Assembly (NCBI GenBank): GCA_026982705.1
Contig: JALSGP010000023.1
Coordinates: 1 to 60,082 of the forward strand
Direction: 5' to 3'
From: Alphaproteobacteria bacterium
Lineage (GTDB): Bacteria > Pseudomonadota > Alphaproteobacteria > Geminicoccales > Geminicoccaceae
Length of the DNA stretch: 60,082 nt
The stretch's first letter is position 1. Each line of letters begins with the position of its first letter. The translations under genes and the position numbers were made by a program. This document shows positions 47,234 to 55,983 of this stretch, in pieces. The notes under the pieces are model-generated. The model searched no databases and had not been told where the DNA came from. It was given only the letters and a program-made list of their open reading frames with translations.

Positions 47234-48306
47234 CAGGCGTCCCCGAAGGAGATGCCGAGACCGCGGGCGGTGTGGACCAGCGGGTCGTCGGGATCGACCC
47301 TGCGGTAGCCGGCGATGGCCTCCTCCAGCGGGACGTCCACCACCCGCCGGTTGCGCCAGGCCACCATGCGATCGAAACGCCCCTGCGCCACCAGATCCAC
47401 CGCGTGCACGCCGAAGGCGGCGCCCAGGACACGGTCCAGCGGCACCGGGGAGCCGCCGCGCTGGACGTGGCCCAGCACCGTCACCCGCGTCTCGGCACCG
47501 GTCCGCCAGGCGATCTCGTCGGCGATCACCTGGCCGATGCCGCGATAGCGGATCTGGCCGTGGGGATCCCGGTAGGTGGAGATCTCGCCGGTGGGCGTCT
47601 TCACCGACTCCGCCACCACCACCAGCGAGAAGTTGATGCCGCTCCGCCGCCGTTCCTCGATGCGGGCGCACACCTTCTCGATGTCGTAGGGAATCTCGGG
47701 AACGAGGATGACGTCGGCGCCGCCGGCGAGGCCGGCGGTGAGCGCGATGTGGCCGGCATCGCGGCCCATCACCTCCAGCACCATCACCCGGTTGTGACTG
47801 GCGGCGGTGAAGTGGAGCCGGTCCAGCGCCTCCGTCGCCACCGCCACCGCCGTGTGGAAGCCGATGGCGCTCTCGGTGTGGCCGAGGTCGTTGTCGATGG
47901 TCTTGGGGATGCCCACCAGCTTCCAGCCGCCGCGACGGGCGAGACGGCGGAGGATGGCGAGGCTGCCATCGCCGCCGATGCCCACGAGGGCATCCAGCCC
48001 CAGTTGCCGGTACCCCTCGATCACCTCGTCGGCACGGTCCAGCACCCGCCCGTCCGGCATGGGATAGGCGAAGGGATTGCCGCGGTTGGTGGTGCGCAGG
48101 ATGGTCCCGCCCTGCAGATAGATCCCCATCACGTCGCGCGGCTCGAGGCGGGTGAAGGCCACCGGTCGCTTGAGCAGGCCCTCGGTGGCCTCGTGGATGC
48201 CGTAGACCTCGAAGCCGTAGCCGCGCACCGCCCGCAACACCACCGCGCGGATCACGGCGTTGAGACCGGCGCAGTCGCCACCGCTGGTGAGCACGCCGAT
48301 GCGCAT
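47233..48306 (-). CDS. pfkA: 6-phosphofructokinase (group III type)
   Basis: 357 residues. GVLTSGGDCAGLNAVIR, GIGGDGSLAILRRL, PKTIDNDLGHTESAIGF and VLGHVQRGGSP are visible. The first nucleotide-site motif (GGDGS) is of ATP type, while PKTIDND has the Lys found in pyrophosphate-type enzymes. This mixed pattern occurs in group III enzymes, some of which use ATP, so the donor is not settled. Start at MRIGVLTSGG. Followed directly by glk. Confidence 0.9.
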   Translation of the reverse strand: MRIGVLTSGGDCAGLNAVIRAVVLRAVRGYGFEVYGIHEATEGLLKRPVAFTRLEPRDVMGIYLQGGTILRTTNRGNPFAYPMPDGRVLDRADEVIEGYRQLGLDALVGIGGDGSLAILRRLARRGGWKLVGIPKTIDNDLGHTESAIGFHTAVAVATEALDRLHFTAASHNRVMVLEVMGRDAGHIALTAGLAGGADVILVPEIPYDIEKVCARIEERRRSGINFSLVVVAESVKTPTGEISTYRDPHGQIRYRGIGQVIADEIAWRTGAETRVTVLGHVQRGGSPVPLDRVLGAAFGVHAVDLVAQGRFDRMVAWRNRRVVDVPLEEAIAGYRRVDPDDPLVHTARGLGISFGDA

Positions 48307-48426
48307 GGTCCCGTCCCGCTTCCCTCCGTGGTGCGTCGCCGTCCGTCTTGCCCGCACGGGCCGATTCGGCCACAACGGGAGTACCGGACGATGCCGGACC
48401 GGTCCTTATCACGGAGGTCGAGGTCC

Positions 48427-48633
48427 ATGAAAGAGCGCCTGACGAGAGAGGACATCGAACGCCGGCTCGCCGCCCTGCGCGAGGCCCACGAGGCGTTGGA
48501 CGAGCAGGTGGACCGGCTGGAGTGGGAAGGCGGCGCCGACGACCTCGAGCTCAGGCGGCTCAAGAAGCAGAAACTCGCCATCAGGGACCGGATCGCGCTG
48601 CTCGAGCGGATGCTGCAGAGCCTGCCGGCCTGA
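48427..48633 (+). CDS. DUF465/YdcH-like small protein
   Basis: 68 residues, all helical and highly charged, with the family-like C-terminal half LELRRLKKQKLAIRDRIALL. GGAGG lies 10 bases before ATG. Function of the family is unknown. It lies divergently from pfk and converges on purK, 1 base apart. Confidence 0.75.
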   Translation: MKERLTREDIERRLAALREAHEALDEQVDRLEWEGGADDLELRRLKKQKLAIRDRIALLERMLQSLPA

Positions 48634-48634
48634 C

Positions 48635-49720
48635 TCAGCGGCCGCCGAGCGGGCGCAGCAGCGTCACGTGGCCCATCTTGCGGCCCGGCCGCATCTCCCG
48701 CTTGCCGTAGAGGTGCAGCCGGGCCCCCGGTTCCTCCAGCCAGCGGCGCCAGTCCGCCGCCTCCTCCCCCAGCAGGTTGATCATGGTGGCGTCGAACAGG
48801 CGGGCGGGACTGCCCAGCGGCAGACCGCAGACGGCGCGCACGTGCTGCTCGAACTGGGAGGTGAGGCAGGCGTCGAGGGTCCAGTGGCCGGAGTTGTGGG
48901 GCCGCGGCGCCAGTTCGTTGACCAGGATCGCGCCCTCGCGGGTCACGAACATCTCCACCGCCAGCAGGCCCACCACGCCGAGCCGCGCCGCCACCCGCTC
49001 GGCCACGGCCACCGCCCGCGCCGCCAGATCCGGCGGAATCGGCGCCGGGGCGTAGGTGCGGCGCAGGATGCCGCCCTCGTGGACGTTGTGGACGGGATCG
49101 AAGCTGGCGCGCGCGCCGTCCGGCCCCCGCGCCGTCACCACCGAGATCTCGAGGCGGAAGTCCACCCACGCCTCGGCGATGGCCGGACGGCCGGCGAGGG
49201 CGTCCGCCACCCGGGCGAGATCGGAGGCGGCGTCCACGCGCCACTGCCCCCTGCCGTCGTAGCCGAAGCGGCGGGTCTTGACCAGGAAGGGGACGCCGAG
49301 GGTGCGGGCGGCGCGCTCCAGATCCTCCGGCCCGTCCACCGGCAGGAAGCGGGCCACCGGCACGCCGAGCTCGTCCAGGGCCGCCTTCTCCTCGAGACGG
49401 TCACGGGTGGTGCGCAGCACCGCCGCCCCCGGCCGGGTGGGGACGAAGCGGGCGAGGAAGTCCACCGTCTCCGGCGGCACGTTCTCCCATTCCAGCGTCA
49501 CCACGTCGACGCGCGCGGCGAAGGCGGCGAGGGCCTCCTCGTCGTCCCAGGCGGCGCGGCTGTGGGCGGCCGCCACCTCGGCGGCCGGCGCCTCCGCCTC
49601 CGGTGCGTAGACGTGACACCGATAGCCCAGGCGGGCGGCCGCCATGGCGGTCATGCGGCCGAGCTGGCCGCCGCCGAGGATGCCGATGGTGGCCCCGGGG
49701 GCGAGGGAATCCCCGCTCAT
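48635..49720 (-). CDS. purK: N5-carboxyaminoimidazole ribonucleotide synthase
   Basis: 361-residue ATP-grasp enzyme of purine synthesis. [20 protein letters not shown] at the N-terminus, [51 protein letters not shown]. Converts AIR, bicarbonate and ATP to N5-CAIR for PurE. Overlaps purE by 4 bases. Confidence 0.95.
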   Translation of the reverse strand: MSGDSLAPGATIGILGGGQLGRMTAMAAARLGYRCHVYAPEAEAPAAEVAAAHSRAAWDDEEALAAFAARVDVVTLEWENVPPETVDFLARFVPTRPGAAVLRTTRDRLEEKAALDELGVPVARFLPVDGPEDLERAARTLGVPFLVKTRRFGYDGRGQWRVDAASDLARVADALAGRPAIAEAWVDFRLEISVVTARGPDGARASFDPVHNVHEGGILRRTYAPAPIPPDLAARAVAVAERVAARLGVVGLLAVEMFVTREGAILVNELAPRPHNSGHWTLDACLTSQFEQHVRAVCGLPLGSPARLFDATMINLLGEEAADWRRWLEEPGARLHLYGKREMRPGRKMGHVTLLRPLGGR

Positions 49721-50241
49721 CGCATCCCCTCCCCGCCGGCTTCCGGACTCTCGGGCACCGCCGCCGTCTGGCGGGCGCGGAAGGCGCGATAGCGCTCGGC
49801 CACCTCCGGATCCCCGAGGCCCACGATGGCGGTGGCCAGCAGGGCCGCGTTGACGGCGCCGGCGCGGCCGATGGCGAGGGTGCCCACCGGCACGCCGCCC
49901 GGCATCTGGACGATGGAGAGGAGACTGTCCAGGCCCTTGAGGCTGCGGCTCTCCACCGGCACGCCGAGGACCGGCAGATCGGTGAGGGCGGCGATCATCC
50001 CCGGCAGATGGGCGGCGCCGCCGGCGCCCGCCACGATCACCCCGAGCCCCGCCGCCCGGGCCCCGCGAGCGAAGGCGTAGAGCCGCTCCGGCGTGCGGTG
50101 GGCGGAGATCACCCGCACCAGATGCGGGACCTCCAGCTCACGCAGCACCGCCACCGCGTGGCGCATGGTCTCCCAGTCGGAAGTACTCCCCATCACCACC
50201 GCCACCCGCGGCGGGCGGTCCCTCCCCGTGCCCTCCGTCAT
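49717..50241 (-). CDS. purE: N5-carboxyaminoimidazole ribonucleotide mutase
   Basis: 174 residues. [18 protein letters not shown], the catalytic [13 protein letters not shown], and [16 protein letters not shown] are visible. Turns N5-CAIR into CAIR. The first about 34 codons overlap the 3' end of csrA in another frame. Confidence 0.94.
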   Translation of the reverse strand: MTEGTGRDRPPRVAVVMGSTSDWETMRHAVAVLRELEVPHLVRVISAHRTPERLYAFARGARAAGLGVIVAGAGGAAHLPGMIAALTDLPVLGVPVESRSLKGLDSLLSIVQMPGGVPVGTLAIGRAGAVNAALLATAIVGLGDPEVAERYRAFRARQTAAVPESPEAGGEGMR

Positions 50242-50461
50242 CCGCTTCTCCCTCGGCTGCAGGCGCCAGCGCCCGGGCCCGGGCGGCGGCGTCCCGGTTG
50301 GCCTCCGCCACCTGGCGGTAGACCTCCTCCCGCAGCACCGTCGAGGTGGGCGGGAAGCGGAAGCCCAGCTTGACCGTACGCCCCCGCACCGCCACCACCC
50401 GCACCTCGACGGCGTTGTCGACGATCACCGCCTGGCCGGGCTTGCGCGAGATGTAGAGCAT
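50138..50461 (-). CDS. csrA: Carbon storage regulator CsrA with extended C-terminus
   Basis: 107 residues; the first 60 or so match CsrA ([42 protein letters not shown]). This RNA-binding translational repressor controls motility and carbon flow. The remaining 45 residues are Gly/Glu-rich and are encoded over the purE start, beyond the usual 60-70 aa size. Divergent from flgB, with a CtrA-like box 45 bases upstream of its start. The link to flagella matches the known CsrA role in repressing flagellin in other bacteria. Confidence 0.85.
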   Translation of the reverse strand: MLYISRKPGQAVIVDNAVEVRVVAVRGRTVKLGFRFPPTSTVLREEVYRQVAEANRDAAARARALAPAAEGEADDGGHGEGPPAAGGGGDGEYFRLGDHAPRGGGAA

Positions 50462-50506
50462 GGAGGGCCCTCCGTCGCGTCCGCGCGCGAATCTGACACG
50501 GGGATC

Positions 50507-50523
50507 TTAAGGGGCTGTTAACC
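50507..50523 (+). promoter_or_regulatory. Perfect CtrA-like box between csrA and flgB
   Basis: TTAAGGGGCTGTTAACC: TTAA-N7-TTAACC. It lies 40 bases before the flgB GTG and 45 bases before the csrA start on the other strand, and reads as TTAA-N7-TTAAG in that direction. Could serve both genes. Confidence 0.65.
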
Positions 50524-50563
50524 GAGACGTGGCAGGATGGCGCCGGTTGCGGGAGTGACGGTC

Positions 50564-50971
50564 GTGATCGGCACCTCCTTCTTCACCCTGCTGCAGGCCC
50601 GCGAGCGCTGGCTCGGCGCCCGCTTCACGGTGCTGGCCCAGAACGTGGCCAACGCCGACACGCCGGGCTATCGCGCCCGCGATCTCGACCCCGGCGCCTT
50701 CGCCCGCACCGTCGAGGACCTCGCCACGCCCGGCCGCGGCCCGGTGCTGGTGCGGACCCATCCCCGACATCTGCCGACGGGCGGTGCCCTCGAGCTGGCG
50801 CTGCGGCCGCGGGCCGCGGCGCCGGTGGAGGAGACCGTCTCCGGCAACACCGTCGTGCTGCCGGAGGAGGTCCGCAAGCTCGCCGAGGTGGAGGAACAGT
50901 ATCGCCTGGCCCTGCGCCTCTTCGGCAAGTACCGCGACATGTTCCGTACCGCCGTGCGCCTGCAGGTCTGA
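50564..50971 (+). CDS. flgB: Flagellar basal-body rod protein FlgB
   Basis: 135 residues. LGARFTVLAQNVANADTPGYRARDLD is the conserved N-terminal ND0-type motif; the C-terminal helix ends KYRDMFRTAVRLQV. Forms the proximal rod. GTG 50564 (GGGAG 9 bases upstream) is chosen over ATG 50537 because the CtrA-like box ends only 13 bases before the ATG, leaving no room for a transcript start. First gene of flgB-flgC-fliE...fliQ-fliR-flhB. Confidence 0.87.
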   Translation: MIGTSFFTLLQARERWLGARFTVLAQNVANADTPGYRARDLDPGAFARTVEDLATPGRGPVLVRTHPRHLPTGGALELALRPRAAAPVEETVSGNTVVLPEEVRKLAEVEEQYRLALRLFGKYRDMFRTAVRLQV

Positions 50972-50986
50972 ACCGGAGGATCGCCC

Positions 50987-51394
50987 ATGCGGCTCGAGGC
51001 CAGCTTCGCCGTCGCCGCCTCCGGCATGCGCGCCCAGAGCGCGCGCCTGCGGGTGGTGGCCGAGAACATCGCCAATGCCGACAGCACCGCCGCCACGCCC
51101 GGCGGCGATCCCTACCGGCGGCGGGTGGTGGTCTTCCGTCCGGAGCCGGACCGGACGCTCGGCGTCGCCCGGGTGGCGGTGGACCGCATCGCCGTCGACC
51201 GATCCCCCTTCCAGCTCCGCTACGAACCCTGGCACCCGGCCGCCGACGAACGCGGCTACGTCAAGTATCCCAACGTGGAGCCGGTGGTGGAGCTGGTGGA
51301 CATGCGGGAGGCCCAGCGGGCCTACGAGGCGAGTCTCCAGACCCTCGCCACCGCCCGCGGTCTCCTCCTCGAGACCATCGATCTCCTGCGCTGA
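50987..51394 (+). CDS. flgC: Flagellar basal-body rod protein FlgC
   Basis: 135 residues. N-terminal SFAVAASGMRAQSARLRVVAENIANAD and C-terminal VELVDMREAQRAYEASLQTL are the conserved rod helices. GGAGG precedes ATG. Confidence 0.94.
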   Translation: MRLEASFAVAASGMRAQSARLRVVAENIANADSTAATPGGDPYRRRVVVFRPEPDRTLGVARVAVDRIAVDRSPFQLRYEPWHPAADERGYVKYPNVEPVVELVDMREAQRAYEASLQTLATARGLLLETIDLLR

Positions 51395-51405
51395 CGGAGG
51401 TGCCC

Positions 51406-51705
51406 ATGAGTCCCCTGGAAGCGGCACGTCTCTACGGAACGGTGGCGGCGCGCACCGGTGCCGCCGCGAGCGGGACGACCGACGCCGCCCCGGCCTTCGC
51501 CGAGGTGCTGAGGCAGGAGCTGGAAGGCGCGGCGGCGGCCCTGCGCCACGGCGAGGCGGTGGCGCGGGCGGGCCTCCTGGGCCGTGCCAGCGTGCAGGAG
51601 GTGGTGGAGGCGGTCACCGCCGCGGAACTGGCGCTGGAACGGGTGACGGCGGTTCGCGACCGCGTCGTCGCCGCCTATCAGGAGATCCTGAGAATGCCCA
51701 TCTGA
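51406..51705 (+). CDS. fliE: Flagellar hook-basal body complex protein FliE
   Basis: 99 residues. Family pattern FAEVLRQELEGAAAALRHGE, then VQEVVEAVTAAELALERVTAVRDRVVAAYQEILRMPI at the C-terminus, which matches FliE. It links the MS ring to the rod. ATG 51406 has CGGAGG 5 bases upstream; GTG 51400 is inside that site. Confidence 0.9.
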   Translation: MSPLEAARLYGTVAARTGAAASGTTDAAPAFAEVLRQELEGAAAALRHGEAVARAGLLGRASVQEVVEAVTAAELALERVTAVRDRVVAAYQEILRMPI

Positions 51706-52820
51706 GCGGCATCGCCGTGGTGTGCGCCTCCGCGGCCGCCGCATGCCGGAGACGGCGCCGGCGGGTGACGGTTCGGGGACCGGCCCGGCCGGGCGCCCGT
51801 CCCGCGGGCGGATGGCCCGCGCGGTCCGAGGTCGGCAACCGACCGGCACCGGCGCGGCGTCCGGGACCCGGTGGTGCGGCCGGGGCGGGGTACCCTCCCA
51901 TAGCCGGCGGTGTGGGGATGGGGAATGCGCGCACCCGCTTCGGACCCGGGGCGTCCTCCGGCGCCCCGCGCGAGGCGCCATCGGCCGCGAACCGGGCGGT
52001 GCCGGGGGAGCTCCTGCGCCGGGGGCGGTCCCGGCGGCGACGGCCGCCGCGGGAGGAGCCGGACATGGCGACGCTGCGGGACCTGGACGCGGAACATCGC
52101 CGCCGGGCCGAGACGGGCGGACTCCCCGCATCGCCCTGGGCCGTGCGCCCGTCTTCGCGAGGGTGCCGATGGCAGGCCGGCGGCGCGCCCGGCGCGAGGT
52201 CCGCGCTCCGGACCCGGATCGGAGTCGCCTCGCCTCCGGCATCGGACCGCGCATGCCGACACCGGAACCGTGCGCATGGGCGCATGTCCCCAAAACGGCT
52301 CCCGGGCCGGTGCCGACCACCCTCTCTCCCGCCCCGATCGGCTCCGGGCGGGCGGAAGCGACCCAGCCGGCTCCGATCCGGATCGCCGAGCGACGGGGCG
52401 GTGGCCGGCCCGCGATGCCGCCAAAAGGGCGGGGGGCCGGGCCCTGCACCATGGACCCGTGTCGCCGTCGAACGGCCCGGCCATGGCCGCCCGATGCCGG
52501 GGAAGGTCCCGATGCCGGACCGGTGGAGCCGCGGTGGCCATGGTGGGACGCCCCGCGGACGGGGCGCGGCAACGCGCGGCCGGCGGACGGCCCGCGGGCC
52601 TGGCCGGAGAGATGCTCCTGCGGGCGTATGGATGCCGGGCCCGGCCCGATTCCGCCGGCGCGAGGCCCGACGCGGACCGGACGGCGGTGTGCCGGCGGCG
52701 TGGACGGGGCGTGGCCGAAGGGCGGGGCCGCGACGGGAATCGACGCCGCGTGGCGGCGGGAATCCGCGCGGTGGCGGAGCTCCCGACCGTGGACGGTCGA
52801 GCGGGGAGGCCATGGGTGAG
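51706..52820. other. 1.1-kb region between fliE and fliQ with no recognisable gene; stop-free on both strands
   Basis: No reading frame gives a protein-like sequence: all six are rich in Arg, Gly, Pro and Ala, without hydrophobic rhythm. From 51904 to 52816 there is no TAA, TAG or TGA in any frame of either strand. One frame runs open into fliQ, with ATG 52064 behind GGGAGGAG, but its product looks random. No tRNA, repeat array or insertion sequence was found. fliE and fliQ are normally adjacent in related genomes. Confidence 0.6.
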
Positions 52821-53093
52821 ATGAGTCCGGAACTGGTGTTCGATCTGGTGCGGGCGGCGCTGTGGACGGCCATGCAGGTGGCGGCGCCCGGCCTCGTGGC
52901 CATGCTGGTGGTGGCCCTCGTGGTCTCGCTCCTCCAGGCGGTGACCCAGATCCAGGAGATGACGCTGACGCTGCTGCCCAAGCTGCTGGCGCTGGCCGCC
53001 ACCCTCGCCCTCGCCATGCCCTTCATGTGGGCGGTCATGCGCGCCTTCGGCGAGCGCATGTTCGTCCAGATCGCCCGTCTCGGCGGAGGATGA
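52821..53093 (+). CDS. fliQ: Flagellar export protein FliQ
   Basis: 90 residues with two membrane helices (APGLVAMLVVALVVSLLQAV; LAATLALAMPFMWAV) and the family motif TQIQEMTLTLLPKLLAL. Part of the flagellar type III export gate. ATG 52821 gives the usual length; ATG 52812, 9 bases earlier, is closer to GGGAGG but would sit only 2 bases from it. Confidence 0.93.
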   Translation: MSPELVFDLVRAALWTAMQVAAPGLVAMLVVALVVSLLQAVTQIQEMTLTLLPKLLALAATLALAMPFMWAVMRAFGERMFVQIARLGGG

Positions 53094-53094
53094 G

Positions 53095-53850
53095 GTGACG
53101 CCGTCCCCTCTCCTCGCCGGCGAGGTGACCGTCTTCTTCCTCGTGTTCGCACGGCTGGGCAGCGCCGTGATGCTGCTGCCGGGCTGGGGCGAGGGAGGCG
53201 TGCCGGTGCGGGTGCGGCTCCTGTTCGCGCTGGTCCTCACCGTCCTGCTGGAGCCGGTGGTGGCGGCCCGTTACGGGGCCCCTCGGGATGACGCCGCCGT
53301 TCTCGGCCTGCTGTTCGGAGAGATCCTGATCGGCACCCTCGTCGGTTTCGCCGTCCGGCTGCTGTGGAGCGGCTTGCAGATCGCCGGCGGTTTCGTGGCC
53401 CTTCACACGGGCCTCGCCGCCGCCAGTCTGTTCGACCCCCGTCAGGGCACCCAGGACACCGTCTTCGGCAGCTTCCTCACCACCACCGGCATCGCCGCCC
53501 TCTTCGCCGCCGGCGGTGATCGCTACGTGCTGGCGCTGCTCGCGGAGAGCTGGCGACTGCTGCCCCCCGGCGGCTTCGATGCCGCCTCCGCCCTGCTGTT
53601 GCTGGACCGCCTCGCCGCCGTCGCCTGGCGGACCGCCCTCGCCCTCGCCGCGCCCATCGTCGCCGTGGCCCTGGTCACCCAGCTCGCCATGGGCCTGCTG
53701 GGCCGGCTGGTGCCGGGCATCCAGGTGCTGTTCGTGGCCCTGCCGCTGCAGCTCCTGGTGGCCCTGGGGGTGCTGGCCCTCACCCTCGGTGTGGGTCTCG
53801 CCGCCTTCCTGCGGCGGTTCCACGAGGCCCTCGATCTCTTCGTCTCGTGA
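53095..53850 (+). CDS. fliR: Flagellar export protein FliR
   Basis: 251 residues, about six membrane helices. FLVFARLGSAVMLLPGWGE near the start, GEILIGTLVGFAVRLLWSGLQ, QIAGGFVALHTGLA, and LPLQLLVALGVLAL are typical of FliR. GTG start one base after the fliQ stop. Confidence 0.92.
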   Translation: MTPSPLLAGEVTVFFLVFARLGSAVMLLPGWGEGGVPVRVRLLFALVLTVLLEPVVAARYGAPRDDAAVLGLLFGEILIGTLVGFAVRLLWSGLQIAGGFVALHTGLAAASLFDPRQGTQDTVFGSFLTTTGIAALFAAGGDRYVLALLAESWRLLPPGGFDAASALLLLDRLAAVAWRTALALAAPIVAVALVTQLAMGLLGRLVPGIQVLFVALPLQLLVALGVLALTLGVGLAAFLRRFHEALDLFVS

Positions 53851-53862
53851 GGGACGCGGGGG

Positions 53863-54930
53863 ATGGCGGAGCCGCGCGGCGACGACCGCGACGACAAGAC
53901 CGAGGAGCCGACCCCACGGCGGCTGGAGAAGGCGCGCGAGGAAGGCCGCGTGCCGGTCTCCCGCGAGGTGGCCTCCCTCTTCGTGTTGCTGACGGCGACG
54001 GTGGGCTTCTGGGCGGCGGGACCATGGGTGGCCCGTGGCGGCGCCGAGGTGCTGGCCCGCTGGCTCGCCCTCGCCCCGCCGGCCGGAGCCGGCGCCCTCG
54101 CGGAGGCCCTGCGCGACGTCCTGCTGTTCGCCGTCCCCGTCCTGCTGATCCTCGCCGCCGCGGGGGTGGCCGCCGCCGCGGTCCAGAAGGCCGTCGTCTG
54201 GAAGCGCGACGCCCTCAAACCCGACCCCTCGCGCATCTCGCCCCTCAAGGGATTCCGACGCATCTTCTCGGCACGGGGACTGGCGGAACTGATCAAGGGG
54301 ATCGCCAAGCTCGTGGTCGCCGGGGTCGTCCTCTGGTTCGCCCTGGTGCCGGATCTGGAGACCCTCCCGACCCTGCCGGCGGCCGGGCCCGAGGTCCTGG
54401 TCCCGGGCCTCCGGGCGGCGGTGGGGCGGCTGCTGGTGGCGGCCTCGGCGGTGCTCGCCGTGCTGGCGATGCTGGACTATGCCTGGCAGCGTCACGTGTG
54501 GATGCGCGACATGCGGATGTCGCGGCGCGAACTCCGCGACGAGTATCGCGAGACGGAGGGCGATCCCCAGATCAAGCAGCGGCTCAGGGCCCTGCGCCAG
54601 GAGCGGGCGCGCCGGCGGATGATGGCGGAGGTGCCGAAGGCCACCGTGGTGGTCACCAACCCCACCCACGTCTCGGTGGCACTGCGCTACGTGCCCGGGG
54701 AGACGCCGGCGCCGCGGGTGGTGGCGAAGGGCCTCGACCGCATCGCCCTCGAGATCCGCCGCATCGCCCGCGAACACGGCATCCCGCTGGTGGAACGCCC
54801 CGAGCTGGCCCGCACCCTCCACCGTTCGGTGGAGGTGGGCCAGGAGATCCCGCCCGAGCTCTACCGCGCCGTGGCCGAGATCGTGGCGCGGGTGCTGCGG
54901 TTGGGCGAACCCGGCGCCGCCGGATCGTGA
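53863..54930 (+). CDS. flhB: Flagellar export switch protein FlhB
   Basis: 355 residues. The N-terminal DDKTEEPTPRRLEKAREEG, four membrane helices, and the cytoplasmic domain with the self-cleaving VVTNPTHVSVALRY (N-P-T-H) that switches export specificity. Last flagellar gene here, with 12 bases after fliR. Confidence 0.95.
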   Translation: MAEPRGDDRDDKTEEPTPRRLEKAREEGRVPVSREVASLFVLLTATVGFWAAGPWVARGGAEVLARWLALAPPAGAGALAEALRDVLLFAVPVLLILAAAGVAAAAVQKAVVWKRDALKPDPSRISPLKGFRRIFSARGLAELIKGIAKLVVAGVVLWFALVPDLETLPTLPAAGPEVLVPGLRAAVGRLLVAASAVLAVLAMLDYAWQRHVWMRDMRMSRRELRDEYRETEGDPQIKQRLRALRQERARRRMMAEVPKATVVVTNPTHVSVALRYVPGETPAPRVVAKGLDRIALEIRRIAREHGIPLVERPELARTLHRSVEVGQEIPPELYRAVAEIVARVLRLGEPGAAGS

Positions 54931-55089
54931 CCGGTGGCCGCACCGTCCGCGCCCCGCCCCCGGCTCCCCGAGGCGGAGGCGGGACGTGTGCCCGACGCCC
55001 CGGCGCGAACGGAGGGCCCGCGCCGCGCGCGTCGACGGTGCGGGGCCCACCTCCGTCGCGGCGACCGTGGAGCTGCCGATGTCCGCCCC

Positions 55090-55836
55090 TCAGGCCAGCC
55101 CCACACCGGTGACGAGGAGGAGCTCGTCCACGAAGGCGGGGACGATCTCGCCGGCCCGGCCGAAACGGTGGAGGTGGAAGAGATCGCTCACCGCGCTGCG
55201 CTCCAGATTGAGCTCCACGGTGAGGGCGCCGTGCCGGCGCGCCACCTCCACGAAGCCGGCGGCGGGGTACACCTGGCCGCTGGTACCCACCGCCACGAAC
55301 AGCCGGCATCGTTCGAGGGCGGCGTGGATGACCTCCAGATGGTAGGGCATCTCGCCGAACCACACCACGTCCGGCCGCAGGGTGCCGCGGCGTCCGCAGG
55401 CGGGACAGACCGTCTCCACCCCGAGATCCCCACGCCATTCGCGACGTTCGCCGCAGGCGGTGCAGAGGGCCTTGAGCAGCTCGCCGTGCATGTGGAGGAG
55501 TCGACGGCTGCCCGCGCGCTCGTGAAGGTCGTCGATGTTCTGGGTGACCAGCAGGAAGGGGCCGGGCCAGCGCCGCTCCAGCATCGCCAGCGCCTCGTGG
55601 GCGGGATTGGGACGGACGGCGGGATCCAGGAGCGCCCGGCGCCGAGCGTCGTAGAAGGCGTGGACGCGTCCGGGATCGCGGGCGAAGGCCTCGGGCGTGG
55701 CCACGTCCTCGAGACGCACCCGCGCCCAGATGCCGTCGGGATCGCGGAAGGTGGGGATGCCGGACTCCGCCGAGATTCCCGCCCCCGTCAGCACCACCAG
55801 CGGGGCATCCGCCGGCAGATCGCGCAGCGCCTCCAT
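55090..55836 (-). CDS. cobB: NAD-dependent protein deacylase (Sir2 family, CobB type)
   Basis: 248 residues. VVLTGAGISAESGIPTFRDP, TQNIDDLHERAG, catalytic His in LHMHGELL, and the zinc cysteines CTAC and CPAC. FYDARRRAL carries the Tyr-x-x-Arg pair found in class III sirtuins, which suggests desuccinylase as well as deacetylase activity. It converges on flhB. Confidence 0.92.
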   Translation of the reverse strand: MEALRDLPADAPLVVLTGAGISAESGIPTFRDPDGIWARVRLEDVATPEAFARDPGRVHAFYDARRRALLDPAVRPNPAHEALAMLERRWPGPFLLVTQNIDDLHERAGSRRLLHMHGELLKALCTACGERREWRGDLGVETVCPACGRRGTLRPDVVWFGEMPYHLEVIHAALERCRLFVAVGTSGQVYPAAGFVEVARRHGALTVELNLERSAVSDLFHLHRFGRAGEIVPAFVDELLLVTGVGLA

Positions 55837-55983
55837 GCCCCTCCTCCACCACGGCCGTCCCCGCTCCGCTCCATGCCAGCTCGCGGGGCGGGCGTAAACC
55901 GGCGTGCCGTCACCACCGCCGGGGCCCGGGACGACGGAGGGGCGCCCCCGCGGGACGCCCCGGGCCGAATCGGGACCCGCGCC

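Noticed and set aside
50537-50971. FlgB start at ATG 50537
   Set aside because: Only 13 bases separate it from the CtrA-like box and the extra residues do not match FlgB; GTG 50564 has a ribosome site and a sensible distance to the box.
52064-53093. FliQ with a 250-residue N-terminal extension starting at ATG 52064
   Set aside because: A ribosome site is present and the frame is open, but the extension is Arg/Gly/Pro filler without protein-like rhythm and FliQ is 90 residues long from 52821. Kept only as an alternative in the finding.
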